Assembly (NCBI GenBank): GCA_037013495.1
Contig: CM072812.1
Coordinates: 37,112,001-37,176,000 of the forward strand
Length of the DNA: 64,000 bases
Source: Hippophae tibetana
Taxonomy: Eukaryota > Streptophyta > Magnoliopsida > Rosales > Elaeagnaceae
Direction of reading: 5' to 3'
Positions within the stretch are counted from its first letter, which is position 1; every line of letters starts with the position of its first letter. The translations under genes and the position numbers were made by a program. Of the stretch, positions 1-9,982 are shown piece by piece. The notes under the pieces were generated by a model. It made no database searches. It was not told the DNA's origin and saw nothing but the letters and a program-made list of their open reading frames with translations.

Positions 1-870
1 ATTTTTTAATAAACTTTCAAAATATCAAAATTATCAATTATTAATTTACTAAACTGATTTTCTTATTTTGTAAAAATAAATATAAATTCATGAAATGTTT
101 ATTTTGATCGATGAATAAAAAAAATTATAGAATAAGTAATTAAAATGTTTAAATAATTATTTAAATTAATAATTAAAAAATATTTATAATATAATAAATT
201 TATTTACAATATAAAAAGTTATATAAATAAATAAAATATTTTTAATATTAAAAAAATAATATAAAAAAATAAATATTTTTTTATCAATATCATTCATTAT
301 TTTATTCATCATGTTACGAAAATATCTATATTATTAACTGATATTTTATTGATATTTTTTAATAATAATATCTTATTGACATTATTACGGTTAATTTGTA
401 TCGATATTAGGAACTCTAAAATATATATATTGTACATATTGTTTTGTAAAAAAAAATAACTCAAAAACTATATAAAAAATGACAGATTAAAACCAATTTA
501 AGAAGATAGCCACTAACTGAAAATAATAAAGAAAAAGAAATAATAAGTGTGAACTGAAAATAAGTATCAATCTACAATTAAAACAACACATGAACTAATT
601 AACTATTTGAATTCATCTCAATGCAATTAATACGGTCATTTTTAAAATTTACTATGTAACAAATTCTTAAATGTTACCTTAGAAGTATTTATATTTTTTC
701 AAAATGTATTTATTTGAAAAAAAATTATTTTTATTTACAAAACAACGTAGGAAAATTTAGTCATTTAAAATTTTTATTAGTTTCTTGTTTCTTTTTTTCT
801 CTTTCTCCTTTGGTTTTCTCTCTCATCTCTATTTATTTATATAAAATTCTTTCTAATTCCTTTCTTTTCA
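1..870. other. AT-rich intergenic DNA
   Basis: No gene recognised. The stretch is very AT-rich with poly-A and poly-T runs, stops in all frames, and no LTR, terminal inverted repeat or coding motif that I can identify. Confidence 0.6.
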
Positions 871-1019
871 TTAAATCTTAAACTACAAAACTCTAAACTT
901 TAAACCTTAAATATTAAATACTAAATATTAAATAATAAATCCTGAGCTTTAGACCCTAGATACTAAACACTAAATCTTAAATATTAAACTCTATATACTA
1001 AACATTGAATCCTAAAACC
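871..1019. repeat. Degenerate 7-bp telomere-like repeat
   Basis: Read in 7-base steps, the region is a run of close variants of the plant telomere unit CCCTAAA, such as TCTAAAC, TTTAAAC, CTTAAAT, ATTAAAT, ACTAAAT, CCTAGAT and ACTAAAC. The register holds for about twenty units with few slips. It resembles a decayed interstitial telomeric tract. An alternative is a simple AT-rich repeat that arrived at this period by chance. Confidence 0.5.
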
Positions 1020-1096
1020 AATGAGATAGAATGAGAAAGAGACAAAAAAAAAAAAGATGAGAAAAAGAGAAAATAATAATAATTTTTAAAGACTAA

Positions 1097-1187
1097 AATA
1101 CCTTTTAATTTTTTGTAAACGTATTTCTTTTTTAATCAACTATGTACCTTGTAATAATTTAAGTACTTTAAGCTACCCACGACGACA
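1097..1187 (+). repeat. Left copy of a ~80-90 bp flanking duplication
   Basis: Runs from AATACCTTTTAATTTTTTG to CTACCCACGACGACA and recurs almost identically at 4744-4823, with a short internal deletion there. The two copies flank the LTR element at 1192-4743. The length is far beyond the 4-6 bp target duplication normal for LTR elements. Confidence 0.75.
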
Positions 1188-1191
1188 TGTA

Positions 1192-1436
1192 TGATACATA
1201 TAGAAACAGTAGTGGGCTGCGAGTGGGAGCAGTGTCGAGCAGATGTTGCGCACGAGTGTAGGACGTGGGAGCAAGGCACAGGAGGCAGGTTGAACGCATG
1301 AGTAGGGGACCATCGAATTGGGCTGGAGATGTCAGAAGTAGTTAGCCTTGGTTATGCTTTATATGTAGCTAGAGAATTGAAGGAATAGATATAAAAAAAT
1401 ATATAAAATCAGCTCCCCTTACCTCTGTCTTCTTCT
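1192..1436 (+). repeat. 5' LTR (matching part)
   Basis: Matches 4472-4716 over about 245 bp: TGATACATATA start, GGGCTGC, GAGCAGATG, GGGACCATCGAATTGGGCTG, and a shared AGCTCCCCTTACC tract. Beyond about 1436 the copies diverge, so the true LTR end and the primer binding site cannot be placed. Confidence 0.65.
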
Positions 1437-2477
1437 TCCCCTCACCTCGGATACTTGTTCGGAGAAAGCTCCAAGAAATCCCCAAATTGTAGAGAACCCA
1501 TTGCTTTCTGTATTTTATAGAGAGGCAACGAAGGACACTAGGCTTAAGGTATGTAGATCGTCAATGCTTGGGCTTCCAGAAATGGCCCATGAGCTAGCCC
1601 AAAGAGCCAACCTACCTCATAAAAACAACCTCTCCATCAGCTGAACTACCCTGCAATGGGCTTGGGTTTGACCCATCAAGTGGCCTTATAGCCTCTACAC
1701 ATGTAGAGACCCAGGATCCCCTTGGTTCACACGAGCAATGGATTGGTTAGTCAACTGAGATTCACAGGAGCAGGGAAGAAAGAAATTATGTCACTATTGC
1801 GATCAGAGAGTCGTCGTTGGCCATCACGGCACATGACCAAAGCCACTTCACGAGGATGAGGGGTCAACCAGAGAACCCCGAGACAGTCACATGAGGAAGT
1901 TTCATCATGTTAATCAGCTCTACAAATGCACTCCTCTACCAATTTATAACAACCAGATAGAAATTCCCCTAAAAGAGGTTTCCTCAATCACTTTGAAAAA
2001 GGTGATGATTCTACGAAGTTTGAGGTTAGATAATCGAATTCATACCAGTAATTGAAGATTTGTGTATGAGTCATATAATGTCCCTCAGTCCATTAACTTG
2101 ATGATATTGTATGAGTCGTACCTCTGACATCAAGGGTACCATAAAAGTAATATTACTCATAAACGATGTGGACGCGCATCGGGTATAGCCTCAGCTTTTC
2201 TCTTGATCTACTCTATGATCATGTTAACAAGCTAGCTAAGGTTTCAACTCTCAAAGGCAAAAGCAGAGACAGAAGCTTCCCTTTCATTCCATACCACACT
2301 CCAAAGTTTAAAATCAAAGGGGTTTCTATTTGATTAGAAATAAAGAGTTAAGAAGTATCAACAACCATCGACCATTCAAAGGTTTGTTAGAAAGTCCATC
2401 TGATTTCTAGCGAGCTACACATTCTAAAATTTTATGAGAGATTTCAGATATCATTTGAAGGTATAGGTTATCTACTT

Positions 2478-2792
2478 TTGTGCATGGATACAATTGAGGA
2501 TATTAGAAATCTATGCATCAAAACTGGATTAGCTTCTTTCGGGATTACTCAACCTGACCATCCACCTAATTCTTGGGTTCTAAATTACTTGGCTGAGCTG
2601 AATTCTCCATATCTCAATCAAGAAACTTTTGAAGATGATGAGATTTTGGCTCGAAAGTTCATAGGGACACTATCTAATGGATTAAGAGTATTGGCCATGG
2701 TTATTGAAAGAATTTTGAATGACAAATTGAAAGATTCCTATAGAAGTACTCAAGATCCTAATGGTGAAGCACACAAAATGGTTGGAAAATAG
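2478..2792 (+). CDS. Open stretch inside the LTR element, function unknown
   Basis: A 104-residue open frame in the interior of the 1192-4743 element. The protein is acidic in the middle and lysine-rich at its end, with no zinc knuckle, protease or polymerase motif and no membrane segment. I do not recognise the family. Its place downstream of the 5' LTR is where gag normally lies, so a decayed gag is possible. The frame closes with TAG inside sequence that keeps a coding-like texture, consistent with a broken longer gene. It could also be captured host sequence. Confidence 0.3.
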   Translation: MCMDTIEDIRNLCIKTGLASFGITQPDHPPNSWVLNYLAELNSPYLNQETFEDDEILARKFIGTLSNGLRVLAMVIERILNDKLKDSYRSTQDPNGEAHKMVGK

Positions 2793-3032
2793 ATTAAGAG
2801 AATTCAAGACTCTTATGATTCATTGGGTACAACTTTATGTAAAGTTGTGAGATGGAAAATGGCCTTACAAGGGTTCCAACTCACAATATCTGAGAATATG
2901 AAGCCTACCAATTCTATCCAATAGCCCCAAATTCTTAGCATTAACATAAGGAGAAAACTAGGGGAGATTACCAAGGAAGGGTATTCTGCCTACTATGAGA
3001 ATCTCACCAACAATTGGGAAGAACACCTTGCT

Positions 3033-3293
3033 ATGATGCTCTTCTCATTAGAAGGAGAACTGGAATTTGAAAGCAAGAAGTGTGTTGCAGCTACCAAAGA
3101 AGGATTGAAGCTTGATAATGCTAATGGTATACTTGGATTCCAAAATGGGGTTCCTGGATTTGAACGAAAGACTGCCTTGAAGCTCTTTAAAAGACATGGT
3201 TCAGAGACATCAAAAACTGAGACTCGGGAAGCATATGATCTAATAAGAGGTTTTAACTTTAAGCCTGGTCTCTTTACTCACACTTCACACTGA
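3033..3293 (+). CDS. Second open stretch in the LTR element, function unknown
   Basis: An 86-residue frame downstream of the first open stretch and not in frame with it. Rich in charged residues, with no recognisable domain or signal peptide. It may be a later piece of the same broken gene. No conserved motif supports a function, and it could be chance. Confidence 0.25.
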   Translation: MMLFSLEGELEFESKKCVAATKEGLKLDNANGILGFQNGVPGFERKTALKLFKRHGSETSKTETREAYDLIRGFNFKPGLFTHTSH

Positions 3294-4458
3294 GAGATTG
3301 GGTTCGAAATAAGATTATCATGTTAGCAAAAGCTGTGTATAAGAAGAGGTTAAGGTTGGATTATTGGCTAGGTGGGTTCATCCTTGTTACAACACGTAAG
3401 CCCCTGTGGAGCTACGGCATAAAATTGGTAACCTATTGACAACTTGAAATTGTCTTCTTTGCTCCTATGAAGACTCTTGACTTGATGAGTATTGAAGGAT
3501 TGACTAGAAAAACTATTTCTAGCCATCCTCAAAAGCATAGGCTCTATTTGGAAAGGATCAAAGGTGGGAAAACTTAACAAACTAGCATGGTTGCTGCAAT
3601 TGGGGGTAAGGATTCCTTATTCTTTTCAATGGTTGTGGTTGTTGTTTTACTAGATTTGGATTTGAATATGGTTATGGGTTGGAATGGAGACAAACCAAGC
3701 ATTTTTGTGGAAACACTGAAGAAAATTCTTAAAGTGGAGACTTGATTAGAGCAAAAGGAGGAGTTCTGTGGAAAGATCCCAACATCTACCAGTATGAGAT
3801 ATACACGTGACAATACCCTTTCTGAATTTCTGGTTGATACCTAAACGTGTGCTGAAGATTAGAGTGATTCCTTTATATGGACTAGGCAGGGTCAAGGAGG
3901 AATTGATATGTCTATCATTGTGGATTTTACAGTAGCAGACCTACTTGCAAAAGAAAATGACAAGGGGAGGTTAAATGGTAGACTTCCTGAAATGATATCC
4001 TTGCTTACCTGTAATAACTCTAGCAAGAAGAAGAATTCCAAAGGTAATATAACAATAAGCTCAAAGGACCTACGAGCTTGCGTGAATGATCACATCCCTA
4101 ATCTACATGCCAACCTAAAAGTCAAGACAATGAATAGAATCGGCACTGGTCAGGGAAATTAAACAGTTGTTCATAAATGAAGTAAAATGTGGGGTAAATT
4201 GGGGAACACATCAAACAACACCCTTGATTACAATGCTAGATATTATGGACTCACCTATAAGGTGACCACAAGTTTTAAGTATAATCAAGAAGACCCTAAG
4301 TTGGCCCAGAGGGAACAGTTTAGTGACAGAGTTGATTATAGCTAGACTGATGGTTTCAAGAAATATTCTGTTGAACATATGACTAGTATGATGATAAGTA
4401 ATGACGTTCATCTTTTTATTCCACCTTACCCATCTCCATCCTTGAGGACAAGGATTCT

Positions 4459-4470
4459 AAAGGGGGAGAA
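4459..4470 (+). other. Polypurine tract
   Basis: AAAGGGGGAGAA lies immediately upstream of the 3' LTR start TGATACATA. This is the standard plus-strand priming site of an LTR retrotransposon. Confidence 0.7.
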
Positions 4471-4471
4471 T

Positions 4472-4716
4472 TGATACATATATAAATGGTTATGGGCTGC
4501 TAATGGGCACAGCATCGAGCAGATGGTGCGCACGGGTGTAGGGCATGGGAGCAAGGCGTAGGAGGTAGGTTGAACGCATGAGTGAGGGACCATCGAATTG
4601 GGCTGGAGATGTCAGAAGTAGTTAGCCTTGGTTATGCTATATATGTAGCTAGAGAATTGAGGAAAGGGATATAAAAAAATATATGAAATCAGCTCCCCTT
4701 ACCCTTGTCTTCTTCT
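4472..4716 (+). repeat. 3' LTR (matching part)
   Basis: Copy of 1192-1436, starting TGATACATATA directly after the polypurine tract. Scattered substitutions separate the two LTRs, so the insertion is not very recent. Its end runs into the flanking duplication at 4744-4823. Confidence 0.65.
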
Positions 4717-4743
4717 TCTCCAATCTCTAAGAAATTCTTCCCT

Positions 4744-4823
4744 AATACCTTTTAATTTTTTGTAAACAAAATTCTTTTTTAACTTTGTAACAATTTAAGT
4801 ACTTTAAGCTACCCACGACGACA
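4744..4823 (+). repeat. Right copy of the flanking duplication
   Basis: Nearly identical to 1097-1187 except for a missing stretch of about 11 bases in the middle. It ends CTACCCACGACGACA in both copies. Confidence 0.75.
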
Positions 4824-4938
4824 AATATAACAATAAGTAACAATAAAATAAATTAATATAGACACCACCCTAATTTAATATATCTAACTCACTTACTTAG
4901 ATATATATCTACAATCAAGTTTTGTACAATCATGATAA

Positions 4939-5342
4939 CACTACTACAATAAAGGATATATAAATTGGGATATAAAGTCAAATTTGTTTTCTAAAAACCA
5001 ACTTATAACAAATTTTAAATCAGTTTTGCATGTCAACTGACGCTTTTATTTTAATTTTATTCAATTTTTTAAGTTAGATGACATATAAAATCGATGCTAC
5101 AAGTAGAATTTTAAGTCAGTTCTATGTGCCAACCAACTTAAGCCACGTGTAGTGTCGGTTTCCATGTAGAATCGACTTAAAATCCTACATGTAGCATCGG
5201 TTCTACGTGCCAACCGATGCTACTATTTTATTTTCTGTAATTTTTTAAGTCGGTTTAACATGTAAACCGACTTTAAATTCTAAGTTTTCTCATTTTAAGT
5301 CGGTTCACCTAACCGACATAAAATCTTGAATTTGTAGTAGTG
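4939..5342. mobile_element. Small non-autonomous CACTA element
   Basis: Begins CACTACTACAA and ends TTGTAGTAGTG, perfect 11-bp terminal inverted repeats of the CACTA (En/Spm) type. The 404 bp between them hold many subterminal repeats of GTCGGTT and its complement AACCGAC in both orientations, the usual transposase-binding architecture. There is no coding capacity. The flanking trinucleotides (TAA and ACA) do not match, so the expected 3-bp target duplication is not visible. Confidence 0.85.
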
Positions 5343-5645
5343 ACAATACAATTGAGAATATTCACATAATATAAAGCATTTTTTAGTTTTTTGATCAATT
5401 TTCCTACTTAAAAAAATTTATCTCAAAACTCATAGTTTCATACTTTTACAATATAATTTAATAAAATAAAAATAAGATTAAATCTTAAAATAAATCAAAA
5501 AACTAAGTATAACTAGAATTTGAAAGAGTAAAAAGAACAAAGAGAACTACAAAGCGAGCAAAGATGAATGAAGAAGAAAACTGAATTCTATTACTACAAT
5601 TCACATGGTTATAACACGCCATTTATAGGTTGATTGATAGGAACA
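5343..5645. other. AT-rich spacer, possibly retroelement flank
   Basis: No gene. The segment continues in sense across the CACTA insertion at 5646-6469 into 6470 onward, and may be non-coding 3' sequence or LTR of the minus-strand copia relic that follows. I could not find a second copy to prove it. Confidence 0.3.
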
Positions 5646-6469
5646 CACTACTACAAAACAGACATTTAAAGTCGGTTATTAACATGTCATTTGGTTCACG
5701 CATTAAATGACTTTAACTTTTTAATTTTGTTTTTACAAAATTTACTCATTTTCTATTATACTCAAACTAAAACATGTATTCGACCACTACATAATAGCAA
5801 AATAACAAAATTTGTTTAACAAATAGTTTAAATAATACAAATAATTGAAAAATAAAATATTAATTAATAGCAAAAAAATTACAATGATGTTGTCCTATGT
5901 TATTCAAGATCATCATATTCTTCTCCTGATGTTATAATACAAAACATACATATATAATGCAAAACTTTATACACAAATAATAACACATAATAGTAGAAAA
6001 AATATGAATAATAAGTGTGTATGATTAATAGAAATACTTACAAGAGTAAATAAAGTGACAAAATGAAGGAAATGAATAAAAATGGTGTTTTGTAAGTGAG
6101 AAATGGGTATAAAAAATTTAAGTATTTTGCTCAAAACAATAGGGGATCAAACAGATAAGTTAGAGAGGAAAACAACCCACTAACCGGTGCTGGAATTGGT
6201 GGTCGTAGGTGGCCAAAAAATGAGAAAGAGTGGAGGAGGATTTGGGTTTTTGAGAGTTATGCAGCGCTTGGAATAGTTTCTGTCTGGGGAAGAAAGAAGT
6301 GAAAAGAAAATATCCATGTGTGTAGCGTCGGTTCTACATGTCAACCGACGCTATCCACGTAGTTCATAGCATCGGTTCTACACCGAACTGACTTTAAATT
6401 CATTATAAGTCGGTTTTTTCCAAAAACCGACTTTACACATCGACTTAAATACCCCTTTTTGTAGTAGTG
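5646..6469 (-). mobile_element. CACTA deletion derivative of the 30.65-36.85 kb family
   Basis: An 824-bp element with CACTACTACAAAA at the left end and TTTTGTAGTAGTG at the right. Subterminal GTCGGTT/AACCGAC motifs cluster near both ends. Read on the minus strand, its first part matches 30650-30800 and its inner part matches 31600-31910 (shared TTTGGCCACC-like, GCAAAATACT, CTTACAAAACACCA and CTTGTAAGTATTTCTATTAA strings). It is therefore an internally deleted relative of the larger CACTA element in this window, keeping ends and 5' untranslated sequence but no transposase. Flanks ACA and ATA match at two of three bases. Confidence 0.8.
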
Positions 6470-6799
6470 ATAGCTCATGTTTAAAAAACTCTAACAATCT
6501 ACAAGTAGGCTAGACTACACCCTATTGAGACCACTATTACCCTTTACACTTGTATAAACAACAAACAATAGTGCTAGTCTAGGAATACCATGTAGATCTA
6601 TTGAGATAGGAGTATTTAGCGGAGAAAAAGAATTAAAAGTGTTTGAAAAAGAATCGTAGCCAATTGTAGCCTTTCTAAGGTTCTAAATATCACACAAAGA
6701 CATATGGCATAAACCTTAAGTCCAATTTAGAAGCTGAGTAGGGTCTAGTATATATATAAGGATGACATAAGCACCCAAAAATCCTCATGTTATAATAAT

Positions 6800-7587
6800 C
6801 TGGTTTGTGATGGTACAATATCTTAAATGGAGATTTATTAGACAGTTTTGGATGGTAATCTATTTATTATGTACACAGCTTCTTGAAACCATACATCCAA
6901 AGTTCAAGTGGAAGACCTGCCTTGATCATCATTGATAGTCTAGTTTCAACAAAATGCTTATTTTTACATTCCATAACCTCATTCTGAGTGTAAGGACATT
7001 TGATGCTTCTTTTGTAACCATCTTGAAATAAATGTGATTCTAAAGCTTTAAACTCAATTCCACCGTCACTTTAGAGTTTTTTAATTTATTTATTAAATTG
7101 TCTCTCTATAAGTGCTTCAAAATGAACAAAAAATTGGGCAATTTGACTTTTATTATGAAGCAAATAGAACCATTGGAATCTAGTATGATTATAGACAAAT
7201 AATAGAAAATATCTAACTCTATTTTCAACAATGACTGGAGAAGACCCCCATATATCCACACATACAATATAAAAGGCCTCATAGACCTTTCATGAATTTT
7301 AAAAAAGAAAGTATGTTAGACTTTCCCAATTTACATGAACCACACGTAGCATGTGCAAGATTTTGATGACTAGTCTTATCTATTTCATATAACACTTGCT
7401 TCAAAACAAACAAATGAGGATGTATTAGTCTATGATGTGAGATTAGTCCATACCCATATGCTTTATTGCATTGTATAGAGATATAGTTATTAGGTAGTCT
7501 AGGTAGATGAATATTACTAGATATCATACTAGGAGAGGAGCCATGACACATAACATATTTATTCATTTCAGGTTTGGTAGATGACAT
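6800..7587 (-). pseudogene. Copia integrase relic (zinc-binding domain and core)
   Basis: On the minus strand, 7587-7279 encodes a GAG-pre-integrase segment ending in CGSCKLGK, the C-x2-C part of the HHCC integrase zinc finger, preceded by HHRLIHPH. Further along, in shifted frames, are remnants of the integrase core: CVDIWGSSPV near the first catalytic Asp, and PYTQNEVMECKNKHF, the degraded form of the usual NGVxERKNRH block with the catalytic Glu. The C-terminal stretch RIFGCLCHPYIY follows near 6800. Stops and frameshifts are frequent, so it is an old inactive copy. Upstream fragments lie at 7640-8243. Confidence 0.7.
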
Positions 7588-7639
7588 ATGTTCACGATGA
7601 AAGCTATTGGAAAATTAATAGACCATTATCCACACCTCT

Positions 7640-8243
7640 TGTTATCATCATTGTTCCCTTGCTTAAATCCCTTCACATAGAAGAAATTAGAACAAAAAAT
7701 TCATTGAGGCATGATTATCAATACACATGTCTTATTGAAATAAGATTTTTTCCCAATTGAGGCACATGTAGTAAATTATTAAGTTTGAAAATCAAATTTT
7801 CAACACCAACATTTCCACATCTTACATGATAAATAGGAGTTGAATGACCATTACATTACCTAACATCACTACCTCAGGCCCTGTATAGGTTGAAGCACTA
7901 GTGAAAGGTCTCCCATCTAATGTCAAATAATGAACAGCTTTAGAGTCTAAATAACAATTTAGATACCGATGTACCGACGGTGTTGCAATCATAGCATTGT
8001 ATGCTTGTAAGGATACGACTGATAAAATTGATCATACATTAAAGTATATTGTGATTCATGTTAAGTTGCATCATGTGTACATGCAGTATAACCAGGAACC
8101 ACATTAGAAAAGGAAGTAGGTATAGTATTTGGAAAGATTGACATCGGTTGAGAAACAGGTGATGGTGTAGGGTTGATTGGTGAAAGTAACAACGGTAGTA
8201 AGGTAGATGGTGGAAAATGTGTAGATGAAGCAGTTTCGATCAC
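7640..8243 (-). pseudogene. Copia protease-region relic
   Basis: Minus-strand sequence contains LNNLLHVPQLGKNLISIRHV (7730-7790), the conserved block downstream of the copia aspartic protease active site, and upstream a serine/proline-rich spacer typical of the gag-to-protease junction. The DSG active site itself is degraded (a DS-A-H-L-T-like string near 7930-7950). Stops occur throughout. It lies directly upstream, in transcription order, of the integrase relic and belongs to the same element. Confidence 0.6.
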
Positions 8244-8593
8244 ATTAGTAACATATACTTACGATCTAGGGGTTACATTTAGTCTAGGAAAGAAAGAAGG
8301 TGAAAAAATAGGTTTTAATAACTTGATTATTTTGAGTTTGAAAATTAGATTGTGCAAATACAATGGTATTTTGAGATGGAGCATACCTAAACCTGCTTCT
8401 TGAGGCACTATGACCCGACCACCTTTCTATTGATCTGACATGTTCCTTTATAGGTACCTCTACCTCCATCATTTCCATCACCAAAGAATTGTTATGGATA
8501 GGTTTGGTTGGCTGATATGAGGAAGATTGATTAGGTTGATTAGGTTGAGAATTAATAGTTAAAGTGGGTTTATAGGAATATTTAGAAGTAAAA

Positions 8594-9982
8594 GTTTGTC
8601 TAGTTATGGATCTAAATATCTTATTAGTGGAAGTATGGTAAATTAAAATTTTATAAGTTGTCAAATAGTTAATCACATGTACATAAAGTAATGTGAAAAT
8701 AAAAAGATCAACACACAAGAATTTTAGGTGGAAACAACCTAGGTTATACCAATAACCTAAGAGGAAAATCATCAGTCCACTAGACCACCTAACTATCCAT
8801 TATGAAAAATAAGTATCTAGTTACAAAGCTAGGATCTAAACTATCTACCCAGGTAGTGCCCTCAAATAACTTACTTATAAGTTGTTACATTGATCATAGT
8901 CTCTACGAGATAAGCATGTGGATCCGGATCAGTGCTCCGACAAACTCAAGTCCCACGAGTTAATTTAACCTACATCGTTGTCACCTGAAAGATTAGCGCA
9001 TAAACACCAGTGTAAGTATATGTCTTAGAGCATATTCAATAATTAAAAATTCTAACTAGTTAATTTAAATTATACATAAGATAAATCAAATATAACTAGC
9101 AACTCCAGAACAATTAGTTTAAGCACAAGTTCAATAAAGATAGCTTCTTTAAATATTTATAATCAAACCAGAGAATTATAATTTGACACACACAATTATT
9201 TGATCCAACAATTCAAAAACAAAAATAAAGAAGAAGTTATAAGAACATATGATCAAAATATCATAAACTAATTAAACTTACTAATCAATCAAACACAACC
9301 ATCAATATTTGATAAATTAACTAAATAAAAAAATCTAAAGAAATATTATCTTAAATTTGTAAAACAATAGACAAAATAAAATAAAGAGAATAATACTCAA
9401 GAATGCTCTTATGTGGTAAGTTTCAAATGTGTGCTAATGTTTGAAGTTAAAGAATATTTTGAAGCACAATAAGTTAAAGTAGAATTATCATATTTTCCAT
9501 AAAATCAATTAAAATACTTTTAAGAAATAAGGATAATATTGTAAAAAAATCGATCTAATTTTTATTAGAAATTCATTTTAAAATCAAATAATTGGCTACT
9601 CGATCGATGAGTATATTGGTCGATCGATCGAAAATCCACTCAATTGATCCAAAATACATTTAACCAATACTTAAAAACAAGTGGATCAATTGAGTATATC
9701 TCTCGATTGATCTAGTCATAGATTAAAATCAAACTAATTAGGTATATTACTCGATGGATCTAGTATACACTCGATTAATCGAGTGGCTTAAATTTATATT
9801 TTTCATACCATGTCTAATATGCAATCTAACATGTACGAGAATAGAAACATACCTGATATGTGATCATTGAGGCACAATAGTTTCTATAGCTTGAAATATT
9901 CTTCTAAGACACACATAGAAACTACAATTACAATTATAAGTTTTGTATCACGAATATCGTCAATACTAGCATAAACCTAACA
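8594..9982 (-). repeat. 3' LTR of gag-only copia, interrupted
   Basis: Two pieces match the 5' LTR at 13593-14077: 8594-8655 (TAGTTATGGATCTAAATATC through GGTAAATTAAAATTTTA) and 9576-9982. The second piece holds a run of CGATCGATCG-type motifs (TCGATCGA, CTCGATTGATC) also present in the 5' LTR. The split is caused by the insertion at 8656-9575. Confidence 0.75.
8656..9575 (-). repeat. Inserted repeat related to the 46-48 kb inverted repeat
   Basis: Interrupts the 3' LTR. It shares AGGTGGAAACAACCTAGG, a CCTAAGAGGAAAA-type block, ACCACCTAACT and GAATGCTCTTATGTGG with 46060-46760 and with the reverse complement of 47990-47500. A TTTTA on both sides may be the target duplication. Probably a non-autonomous LTR or solo-LTR family. 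No coding. Confidence 0.55.

Larger units (their letters stand above)
1192..4743 (+). mobile_element. Non-autonomous LTR retrotransposon (no pol seen)
   Basis: Two direct repeats begin TGATACATATA, at 1192 and 4472. A polypurine tract (AAAGGGGGAGAA, 4459-4470) stands directly before the second one, which fixes the plus orientation. The interior of about 3 kb has short open stretches but no protease, reverse transcriptase, RNase H or integrase motif. It therefore looks like a LARD-type or heavily deleted element that would need enzymes from another element. The end of the 3' LTR is uncertain because the copies stop matching near 4716. A CTTGAGGACAAGG string before the polypurine tract is common near the 3' end of plant gypsy-type elements, so Ty3/gypsy ancestry is a weak inference. 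Confidence 0.6.

Noticed and set aside
3368..3813. Two minus-strand frames opposite the LTR element interior
   Set aside because: Antisense to the plus-strand element with no known motif.
9590..9790. CGATCGAT-rich short repeats considered as a CRISPR-like or satellite array
   Set aside because: They lie within both LTRs of one copia element, have irregular spacing, and have no spacers or cas genes.
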